Shown here piece by piece: positions 34,167 through 39,329 of a stretch of 39,329 bases of DNA. This DNA comes from CAZVNZ01 sp964628515 (GTDB lineage Bacteria; Bacillota; Clostridia; Christensenellales; Christensenellaceae), in contig CAZVNZ010000028.1 of NCBI GenBank assembly GCA_964628515.1, positions 1 to 39,329 of the forward strand, in the 5' to 3' direction. A program made the position numbers and the translations under genes. The notes under the pieces are model-generated. The model had not been told where the DNA came from. It made no database searches and saw nothing but the letters and a program-made list of their open reading frames with translations. Each line of letters starts with the position of its first letter. Position 1 is the first letter of the stretch.

Positions 34167-34174
34167 ACCTTTTA
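34156..34174. promoter_or_regulatory. Inverted repeat over the -35 box, putative operator
   Basis: TAAAAGGT-CAA-ACCTTTTA is a perfect 8-bp inverted repeat with a 3-bp centre. It covers the whole -35 hexamer of the yybS operon promoter, so a dimeric repressor here would block RNA polymerase. No cognate regulator is recognisable nearby. Confidence 0.45.
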
Positions 34175-34238
34175 ACGGCTTTAAATGAAATTGTAAATAA
34201 ATATTTAATATTTTAGTGTTAAGGATATAAAAGATGTG

Positions 34239-34244
34239 TATAAT
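34239..34244 (+). promoter_or_regulatory. -10 box upstream of the 34283 lipoprotein gene
   Basis: TATAAT lies 38 bp before the ATG at 34283; there is no convincing -35 (GTGTTA at 17 bp). It is divergent from the yybS promoter. Low-confidence call. Confidence 0.35.
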
Positions 34245-34282
34245 ATAAATGTACTAAATTTTTATTATGAAAGGTATAATAT

Positions 34283-34957
34283 ATGAAAAAAATAATTATT
34301 CTTGCTATTTCCGTTTTTATGGTGATAGCTTTGGGAGTAGCTTGCAGTGCTCCCCCTACCGATTCTATTGCTATTGATGTGCCACAGGCGGACGAAGATG
34401 TGGCTAACGACCCTGTTTCTATGGAAAATCCGGATGTAGTTAGTATTCAACTTATAGGCACGGTTAAGGCTATTGATACCGCAGACGGCATGCTTGTACA
34501 AATAGTTGCGGATTCTCCCGATGCGCCAAATAACGATGTGGCGGCAAATATAACCGCAGATACACGTATAATTGCTGCAGACGGTACTCCTATGGATTCT
34601 TCCGCAATTAAGGTTGGGGAAAAGGTGCATGCCTATGTTTCGCCTAATATGACACGTTCCATACCGCCCATAGCCCAGGCGCAAAGCGTAGTTGTTGCCC
34701 TGCCCGCAAACGGTCTTGGAGCGCCCACATACGTAATTGCAAGCGAGGTTGACGAGGTAGACAACGGAGTTGGAGTGCTTAACCAAAATAAAGACACAAT
34801 AATTACCGTAACAAACGAAACCCCCATTACACGCATGGACGGCTCTGCCGCCACATTAGCGGACATTAAGGCAGATACTCAATTTTTTGCGTGGTACGAC
34901 CTTGTAGCCCAAAGCTATCCGGCACAGGCAACCGCAACTAAAATTGTACTTATTTAA
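34283..34957 (+). CDS. Secreted lipoprotein with a duplicated beta domain
   Basis: A 224-residue protein with SD AAAGGT about 8 bp upstream. Lipoprotein signal with lipobox LGVAC (C21). After an acidic linker there are two similar halves, about 55-135 and 150-224. Each has a strand-rich start (IGTVKAID, VIASEVDEVD), a middle TADTRII/TNETPIT segment, then a D-G-(T/S), an IK.(G/D) step and an aromatic strand, ending in a VVV/IVLI strand. This looks like an internal duplication of an OB-like extracytoplasmic module. I do not recognise a specific function. A long hairpin follows, so it is probably transcribed alone. Confidence 0.8.
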   Translation: MKKIIILAISVFMVIALGVACSAPPTDSIAIDVPQADEDVANDPVSMENPDVVSIQLIGTVKAIDTADGMLVQIVADSPDAPNNDVAANITADTRIIAADGTPMDSSAIKVGEKVHAYVSPNMTRSIPPIAQAQSVVVALPANGLGAPTYVIASEVDEVDNGVGVLNQNKDTIITVTNETPITRMDGSAATLADIKADTQFFAWYDLVAQSYPAQATATKIVLI

Positions 34958-34965
34958 CAACACTT

Positions 34966-35000
34966 CTGCCGTCTTTTATTATGGTGATAAAAGACGGCAG
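34966..35000 (+). terminator. Long perfect hairpin after the lipoprotein gene
   Basis: CTGCCGTCTTTTAT and ATAAAAGACGGCAG form a perfect 14-bp stem with a 7-base loop, 8 bp after the stop codon. There is no immediate T-tract (TATTACATCTGAGTTTTT follows), so it may act as a terminator or as an RNA 3'-end stabiliser. Confidence 0.6.
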
Positions 35001-35061
35001 TATTACATCTGAGTTTTTCGCAACATTATAAATTTTAATTTAGCTAAAGCAGGAATTTACC

Positions 35062-36894
35062 ATGGAGCATAATTCCCGTACAACTAAAAAAACGGAAAGG
35101 CAGGCAAAACCCCTTGTTGTTGCCCTACTTATTTGCGCTATTTGCATACTTGGCATAGCGCTTTTTTTTGTGATGAAAAACCCTATCGATAATAAAAAGG
35201 AGGCTGCTCCTACCGAGTTTTTTGAGTCCGAGCACCTATTATCAAACCCTACCGACCCCACTCTTGCGCCGAAAGTTGAAATGGTGTTAGCACCTCAAAA
35301 GTCTGTGTTAAAGATTGGCGAGACGGTGCAACTGACCCTTTTCGATGGTGCTTCTGACATAGCTGACGGCTCTAAAACAGATGCAGTTTGGGAGACCTCC
35401 GATGCTAATGTTGCTTTGGTGTCCCCCACCGGCTTGGTTACCGCAGTAGGCTCGGGAGTTGCGCAAATCTCTTATACCTATGACGGCAACACCCTATTTG
35501 CAGAGGCAGAGGTAACCTTTATCTCTCTAACATCACTATCAATAGAGCAAAAGGAGGCATCCTTAACAAACGGGGAAGTTTTGGTTTTAGATGTAACCAC
35601 AGAGCCTACCGCCCCCGAAAGCCTTGTGTATACAAGCAGTAATCCCCTTGTGGCATATGTGGATGGGGGTGGAAATATACTGGCAAAGGCAAAGGGAGAG
35701 GCTACAATTACGGTTAGCGCACTAAACGACGAAACCATAGCAGATGTGTGCAATATTGCGGTTACAGCCGGACCTTTGCAACCTTTAGCCCCCATAGAGC
35801 CTGCTCGCTACACTAATAAAGAGGGGGTTTTTGTCAGAGAGGAAAATACCGCAGAGAATACCGCAACCCTCATGTTTACAGGGGATTTGCTTAGTTTATA
35901 TGCTCAACAATCGGTTGCAAAAACCGCAGACAGTTATAATTTCAACGATAGTTTTAAGTATGTCAAGGATATTTTTGCCAAAGCGGACTATGTAATGGGT
36001 AATTTGGAAACGGCAATTTCTTATTCTGCCCCTTACACTCAAGCTACTGTAAGGCCTTCTGTTAATCCCGATATTCCTGCCGAGGAGCAACCGCCCCAAC
36101 CAAGAATTCTGCCCGTACTAAACGCCCCTTCCACCTATCTTGATGCCTTACGTTATGCCGGGTTTGACGGTGTAGCCACGGTTAATAACCATTGTGCGGA
36201 CGCAGGTGTAACCGGTGTGTCGCAGACCATAGATATTTTAGACGAGTATCAAATTGCCTACACAGGCACCAACAAGCAGGAGGGAGACAGCCCCATAATT
36301 TTAGCAAAAATCAATAATATTAATGTAGCATTTTTAGCGTATTCCGAGTTCTTCAACGGTAAAGACGGTGCGTTTAGCGCCGAGCAACGCAAGTATATGT
36401 TGCACAAATACTCTAAAGAAAAGGTGGAGGCGCATGTTGCTTATGCCAAAGATTTAGGTGCGGAGTTTATAGTTGCCTACACCCATTGGGGAAACGAAAA
36501 CGAGGTGCACGCAAATTCTACCCAAAAGGCGCACGCACAGGAATTAGCGGACGCAGGTGTGAATTTTATTGCAGGCTCGCACTCTCATTGCTTGCAGGAA
36601 AGCGAATATATTACGGCAAGTGACGGCAGGCAGGTGCTTGTGCTGTATTCTATGGGTAATTTTGTATCCAGTATGCCCTCCCAAGCCCATAACGATACCG
36701 CTGTTTTTAGTATAGAGATAGCCAAAAACAACAATAGTGTAAGCATAACAAATGCCACATACTATCCTTGCAAGGTTTACACCAACTACGAGGGTGCAAA
36801 TTTTGCCGTTGTGCCCACAAATATAGACAACAACACTTCTGCTTACAGTCGAATTGCCCAAAGTCTTGGGAGTGTGCTCACCCCTGCTTTTTAG
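35062..36894 (+). CDS. CapA-family metallophosphoesterase-like protein with two Ig-like domains
   Basis: A 610-residue protein with SD AGGA 8 bp upstream. Cytoplasmic tail 1-16, TM about 17-38, two bacterial Ig-like (Big_2) domains (about 72-155 and 156-236; KIGETVQLTL, VWETSDANVALVSPTGLVTAVGSG), then a CapA/PGA_cap domain from about 268. Metal-site motifs are visible: FTGDLL (D275), GNLETAI (313-319), NNHCADAG, YTHWGNE, GSHSHCLQ and YSMGNFVSS. CapA proteins belong to the calcineurin-like group and are named for poly-gamma-glutamate capsule synthesis. No capB or capC is in the window, so a capsule role is not supported here and the substrate is unknown. Faces outside the membrane. Confidence 0.92.
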   Translation: MEHNSRTTKKTERQAKPLVVALLICAICILGIALFFVMKNPIDNKKEAAPTEFFESEHLLSNPTDPTLAPKVEMVLAPQKSVLKIGETVQLTLFDGASDIADGSKTDAVWETSDANVALVSPTGLVTAVGSGVAQISYTYDGNTLFAEAEVTFISLTSLSIEQKEASLTNGEVLVLDVTTEPTAPESLVYTSSNPLVAYVDGGGNILAKAKGEATITVSALNDETIADVCNIAVTAGPLQPLAPIEPARYTNKEGVFVREENTAENTATLMFTGDLLSLYAQQSVAKTADSYNFNDSFKYVKDIFAKADYVMGNLETAISYSAPYTQATVRPSVNPDIPAEEQPPQPRILPVLNAPSTYLDALRYAGFDGVATVNNHCADAGVTGVSQTIDILDEYQIAYTGTNKQEGDSPIILAKINNINVAFLAYSEFFNGKDGAFSAEQRKYMLHKYSKEKVEAHVAYAKDLGAEFIVAYTHWGNENEVHANSTQKAHAQELADAGVNFIAGSHSHCLQESEYITASDGRQVLVLYSMGNFVSSMPSQAHNDTAVFSIEIAKNNNSVSITNATYYPCKVYTNYEGANFAVVPTNIDNNTSAYSRIAQSLGSVLTPAF

Positions 36895-36927
36895 TGATTT
36901 TTTTTTGTGATGGATTTTGGTTAGTGC

Positions 36928-36956
36928 TTGTAAATAATTTGGATTTTTGGTATACT
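36928..36956 (+). promoter_or_regulatory. Promoter of tRNA-Arg
   Basis: TTGTAA (36928-36933), 17-bp spacer, TATACT (36951-36956). The predicted start is about 14 bp before the mature tRNA. Confidence 0.7.
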
Positions 36957-36976
36957 CTTTTGTGTATTATTTTTGT

Positions 36977-37052
36977 GCGCTCGTAGCTCAGCGGATAGAG
37001 CACCGGCCTCCGACGCCGGGTGTCGCAGGTTCAAGTCCTGCCGGGCGCACCA
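36977..37052 (+). tRNA. tRNA-Arg (anticodon CCG)
   Basis: A full 76-base cloverleaf with the CCA end encoded. Acceptor stem GCGCTCG/CGGGCGC, D stem GCTC/GAGC, anticodon stem CCGGC/GCCGG with loop CTCCGAC (anticodon CCG at 37010-37012, codon CGG), T stem GCAGG/CCTGC with loop TTCAAGT. Genes on its 3' side look like part of an integrated element, for which tRNA 3' ends are common attachment sites. Confidence 0.97.
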
Positions 37053-37100
37053 GCTAAAACTCCATATATTATGCTGTTTTTTTGTAAATATATCATTTCT

Positions 37101-37189
37101 GTTTCGCGTTTTACAATTTTAAAAAATCCCTACATAATGGCATTTTATCGTATCGAGTTTCTACAATGCGAAACGAAATGCGAAACGAA
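37101..37189. repeat. GCGAAAC boxes: possible integrase or excisionase arm sites
   Basis: ATGCGAAACGAA occurs twice in perfect tandem (37166-37177 and 37178-37189). Its core GCGAAAC occurs inverted as GTTTCGC at 37101-37107. The boxes lie 50-140 bp after the tRNA in a gap without a gene (37053-37246). The arrangement resembles arm-type sites near attachment sites of tyrosine recombinases. Confidence 0.4.
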
Positions 37190-37218
37190 TTTAAGCATAA
37201 AATAGCAACAAAAAAACA

Positions 37219-37238
37219 CCCCACCCCGAAGGGCAGGG
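37219..37238 (-). terminator. UUCG-loop intrinsic terminator of the element operon
   Basis: On the minus strand CCCTGCCC pairs with GGGTGGGG (8 bp including two G-T wobbles) closed by a TTCG tetraloop, then TGTTTTTTT. The wobble pairs become A-C mismatches on the other strand, so it is directional. It lies just after the stop of the XRE gene. Confidence 0.88.
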
Positions 37239-37246
37239 AATTTTTT

Positions 37247-37504
37247 TTACATACTTTCAGTCATATAGTAGCCTGCAATTTTTTCATCTAAATTTAGGTC
37301 TTGATATCTCTTAATTTCAAACAACTTAACAACATCAATGCTACATATGCTACAATACTTTTCCAAAAAATCTACTGTTAAGGCTGTTTTCCCAAGCTCA
37401 ATTTTGCTTATTTTATTAGTCGAAATGCCCATATGTTCGGCAATATGACTTTGGGAAATACCTTGTTTTTCTCTAAACATTCTTATCAGCTCATAAATTT
37501 CCAT
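37247..37504 (-). CDS. Small XRE-family helix-turn-helix regulator
   Basis: 85 residues from ATG 37504, with AAGGAA 10 bp upstream; longer in-frame versions would overlap the SSB gene. The HTH covers about residues 3-58: IYELIRMFREKQGISQSHIAEHMGISTNKISKIELGK is a classic XRE pattern. A short C-terminal tail follows. It binds DNA, most likely an operator in the element. It is last in the minus-strand unit and 4 bp after the SSB gene. The TGTACA boxes at 38959-39026 are a candidate target, but that is a guess. Confidence 0.85.
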   Translation of the reverse strand: MEIYELIRMFREKQGISQSHIAEHMGISTNKISKIELGKTALTVDFLEKYCSICSIDVVKLFEIKRYQDLNLDEKIAGYYMTESM

Positions 37505-37508
37505 TGCA

Positions 37509-37973
37509 TTAGTATTCCTTAACGACTTCTTGCTCTTCTTCGGTGCTGTCGCTTTCTGTAACTCCCTCCTCTTTATTTTTGTCCTGATGCTCCGCTTTTG
37601 GTGCATCGGCTTGTTCCCTGCTACCCTCTTTCTTCAAGTTGCTTAAGTTCGCAAAATATTTCTTTTCCTTTTCTAAATCTACGGTGTCGGTAAATACTAT
37701 CTCTCTTGCATACAGCTCTGTAGTCCATCTGTCTATGCCGTATTCGTCTTTGTATGCACGTGCTTCAAAACTTCCTGATGCAACCAACCGTGAGCCTACG
37801 GCAAGGCAAGCCTTGCAACGTTCCGCAAGTCCTTTAAACGCAACTACTAACCAGTTATTCTTCTTTACCGTGCCATCAGGCAGTATCTTTTCATCCTCCA
37901 CATAAAGCACGGCTCTTTCATTTTGCAAAATAATTTCCCTTGTAATAGTTCCATAGATAATTGAGTTGTTCAT
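37509..37973 (-). CDS. Single-stranded DNA-binding (SSB)-like protein of a mobile element
   Basis: A 154-residue protein. OB fold in residues 1-100: NNSIIYGTITREIILQ, NNWLVVAFKGLAERCKACLAVGSRLVASGSFEARAYKDEYG and TTELYAREIVF. The C-terminal 55 residues are low-complexity and highly charged, but lack the DIPF-type tip that housekeeping SSB proteins use to recruit partners. SD AAGGAG is 10 bp upstream, at the end of the preceding gene. It probably protects single-stranded DNA during transfer or replication of the element. Confidence 0.82.
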   Translation of the reverse strand: MNNSIIYGTITREIILQNERAVLYVEDEKILPDGTVKKNNWLVVAFKGLAERCKACLAVGSRLVASGSFEARAYKDEYGIDRWTTELYAREIVFTDTVDLEKEKKYFANLSNLKKEGSREQADAPKAEHQDKNKEEGVTESDSTEEEQEVVKEY

Positions 37974-37975
37974 AA

Positions 37976-38947
37976 TTAAAAATCTCCTTCAATAATATTA
38001 TTTTCTTCTTGCGAAGAATAATTGTTAATGTCATATTTAAATGCTATTTCATCTATGCTCTCGCCGTTTAACAACAGATTGCGGATTTCCCTCATTTGTT
38101 CAAATTCTATACAGTTATTGTGATACGCCGAAACATAGAAACTTATTTGCTCGTAGTTAAGTCCTTCCGTATGCCCTTCTATTACCTCTGAGTAGTTTAT
38201 AAGTTCTCCGTTTTCAAATCTATGTCCGTCAACAAGGAATAACTCAAAAAGCGTTTGAGGTATATCAAATTGCTCCAGGGCGGATAGCTCTATCATTTGC
38301 GCATATGAATACTTCACTTTGGCATAATTAGTTACATCAACCCCTTCAGATAGTTTAATTCTTAGGAATTTTATTTGCAAATAATCAAAACTATTGTTGT
38401 AAAAAATTGATACATCCACACCATCTTTAAGAGCCTGCAGAAGCTCTTGTTTTTGTCGAATATCGAACCGCTCATCATCTAATAGCTCGCATATCTTTAG
38501 TTGATTATAGCCTGTCTGCAATAGCTCCAACACACATTTAAGCGCTACACCGCTTATATTTCTGTCTTTAATGAAGGGCGTAACCTTAAATCCCTTTTCG
38601 ATAAAGCCTTTAACTATGCGCATATCTTCAAAATCGCAATTTAGGCTTACAATGTACTTAATGGCATCATCTTCCAGTTTATCTTTTGTACATTCCACAA
38701 TAACCTTTAATTGATTTTTAGAAAGATTTTCGATATATCCGCTCATTTTAGAGATATTAAAACCATTAAGTAAAAGGTTTTTGATATACTCCATTTTTTC
38801 TGCATCGTAACTTGCATCGGCATATAATAGTAAATCACTTGCTTTAATACCTTTTTTAACTCCGTCAATTACTTGTAGTAACTGTTCATTATTAAATTTT
38901 TCAATAATGCTTTTGTTTTCAATTAGTTTTAGTAGAAATTTCTCCAT
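37976..38947 (-). CDS. Repeat-module protein of mobile elements, function unknown
   Basis: 323 residues from ATG 38947, chosen for the SD GGAGG 5 bp upstream; a longer start at 38980 is unlikely. It is made of about seven to eight degenerate helical units of 30-35 residues with the core (G/D)(V/F)(D/N)(V/I)S-x-(Y/F)...(F/Y)...QM..I...L, for example KDGVDVSIFYNNSFDYLQIKFLR followed by SEGVDVTNYAKVKYSYAQM. No enzyme motif or TM. This kind of repeat accompanies SSB-like genes on clostridial integrative elements; its role is not known to me. It is 2 bp upstream of the SSB gene, so they form one operon. The partial gene at 39027 carries the same module. Confidence 0.75.
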   Translation of the reverse strand: MEKFLLKLIENKSIIEKFNNEQLLQVIDGVKKGIKASDLLLYADASYDAEKMEYIKNLLLNGFNISKMSGYIENLSKNQLKVIVECTKDKLEDDAIKYIVSLNCDFEDMRIVKGFIEKGFKVTPFIKDRNISGVALKCVLELLQTGYNQLKICELLDDERFDIRQKQELLQALKDGVDVSIFYNNSFDYLQIKFLRIKLSEGVDVTNYAKVKYSYAQMIELSALEQFDIPQTLFELFLVDGHRFENGELINYSEVIEGHTEGLNYEQISFYVSAYHNNCIEFEQMREIRNLLLNGESIDEIAFKYDINNYSSQEENNIIEGDF

Positions 38948-38958
38948 ATTACCTCCAA

Positions 38959-39026
38959 TGTACACACATTGTACAAGCACAATTATAATTTTTTATAATA
39001 TACATTTAATGTACAAAAAGAGTACA
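38959..39026. promoter_or_regulatory. Paired TGTACA boxes with promoter, putative element operator
   Basis: TGTACA at 38959-38964 and 38970-38975, then TGTACA at 39010-39015 and AGTACA at 39021-39026. Within each pair the boxes start 11 bp apart, one helical turn. Between the pairs lies TATAAT on the minus strand (38982-38987), a likely -10 for the gene starting at 38947. The layout fits cooperative binding of a repressor on both sides of a promoter. Confidence 0.5.
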
Positions 39027-39329
39027 CTATCTGTCGTCGTGAGAATACTCCTCAGATGCCTGCTGTAATTGCATTGTTTCTCTATTATTAGAATTAGCCT
39101 CTTCTTTTTTTATTACAAAACTGTTTTCGTTATGAATTGATTCTCTTTTTTCCTCCAAAGATAATCCTTCATCAAGTGCGATGCTGTTAAATGTTTCAAC
39201 CGAGCATTTATTATTATTAAGAATATCAAAAGTGTCTTTTAGCATATCAGGTGTAAACCCTGCTTTTAAATACAGATTTACCTTTATGCCTGAATTAATA
39301 AACTTTGTAATTTCCCTTGCAAATTCTAT
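39027..39329 (-). CDS. Second repeat-module protein, partial (N-terminus off the window)
   Basis: The frame is open from the right edge to the TAG at 39027, 100 codons; no start is visible because the gene begins outside. The first visible stretch contains SGIKVNLYLKAGFTPDMLKD, the same G-x-V-x-x-Y-x-K-x-x-F-x-x-x-M module as in the 37976-38947 protein. The last about 55 residues are a polar tail rich in Glu, Asn and Ser. The two genes are probably tandem relatives within the element. Its stop abuts the second TGTACA pair. Confidence 0.65.
   Translation of the reverse strand: MEFAREITKFINSGIKVNLYLKAGFTPDMLKDTFDILNNNKCSVETFNSIALDEGLSLEEKRESIHNENSFVIKKEEANSNNRETMQLQQASEEYSHDDR

Larger units (their letters stand above)
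37053..39329. mobile_element. Edge of a putative integrated element 3' of tRNA-Arg
   Basis: Immediately after the tRNA the content changes from housekeeping genes to an XRE regulator, an SSB-like protein and two repeat-module proteins, all reading towards the tRNA. Direct and inverted boxes lie in the first 140 bp. SSB-like and repeat-module proteins of this kind accompany conjugative elements in Clostridia. No integrase, relaxase or second attachment site is in the window, so the element and its type are inferred. Confidence 0.5.

Noticed and set aside
34265..34786. 173-codon minus-strand frame
   Set aside because: It is antisense to the lipoprotein gene, which has a lipobox, an SD and two folded-looking halves; the antisense product is Cys/Arg/His/Tyr-rich and resembles no protein family.
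35062..36894. Calling the gene capA with a poly-gamma-glutamate capsule role
   Set aside because: No capB or capC homologue lies in the window, and CapA-like domains occur widely outside capsule loci, so only the domain family is claimed.
37020..37205. 61-codon frame beginning MSQVQVLPGAP
   Set aside because: It starts inside the tRNA T arm; this peptide is a familiar false product of tRNA genes. The downstream part only translates the GCGAAAC repeats.
38945..38980. Upstream start at 38980 for the repeat-module protein
   Set aside because: It would read through the TGTACA box region and ignores the strong GGAGG site placed 5 bp before the ATG at 38947.

Overview
The window looks like a chromosomal segment of a low-GC Gram-positive bacterium, most likely a member of the Clostridia. 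The evidence is AT-rich DNA with clear sigma-A type promoters, frequent TTG/GTG starts with strong Shine-Dalgarno (SD) sites, and a yybS-gdpP-rplI-dnaB gene order typical of Firmicutes. A class III fructose-1,6-bisphosphatase, a class B sortase with an SPKTG substrate, LCP, NlpC/P60 and amidase_3/glucosaminidase wall enzymes point the same way. I cannot name a genus.

Layout. (1) 1-5626, minus: a very large secreted autolysin that runs off the left edge, then a lipoprotein gene translationally coupled to a polytopic GT-C-like membrane protein. (2) 5811-9500, plus: a polyprenyl-phosphate glycosyltransferase, two 4-TM EamA/SMR half-transporters, an extended SDR and a DegT aminotransferase. This set parallels ArnC/E/F/A/B. 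(3) 9556-12867, minus: Gfo/Idh oxidoreductase, DegT aminotransferase and two left-handed beta-helix acyltransferases, a Wlb/Wbp-like acylamino-sugar pathway. A second large GT-C-like membrane protein (13012-15186) follows. (4) 15418-19735, plus: a GerMN-type anchored protein, a GT-B glycosyltransferase and a tandem GT2-GT2 glycosyltransferase. (5) 19811-22208, plus: fbp and a Bcp/PrxQ peroxiredoxin. (6) 22277-27107, minus: LCP ligase, sortase B, its likely SPKTG substrate, Ogt and a large NlpC/P60 endopeptidase. (7) 27323-34096, minus: one tightly packed six-gene operon yybS-gdpP-rplI-dnaB-GNAT-FGGY kinase. (8) 34283-37052, plus: a lipoprotein, a CapA-family phosphoesterase with Ig-like domains and tRNA-Arg(CCG). 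(9) 37053-39329, minus: the start of what looks like an integrated mobile element 3' of the tRNA, with an XRE regulator, an SSB-like protein and two proteins built from a repeated module.

How it works together (inference). About 20 kb (3.4-19.7 kb) is a surface-glycan locus split into alternating transcription units. It makes nucleotide amino-sugars, loads at least one onto a polyprenyl phosphate carrier, probably flips it with the small-transporter pair, and may transfer it outside the cell with the GT-C-like membrane proteins. LCP, sortase, NlpC/P60 and the amidase/glucosaminidase would attach or remodel wall polymers and proteins.
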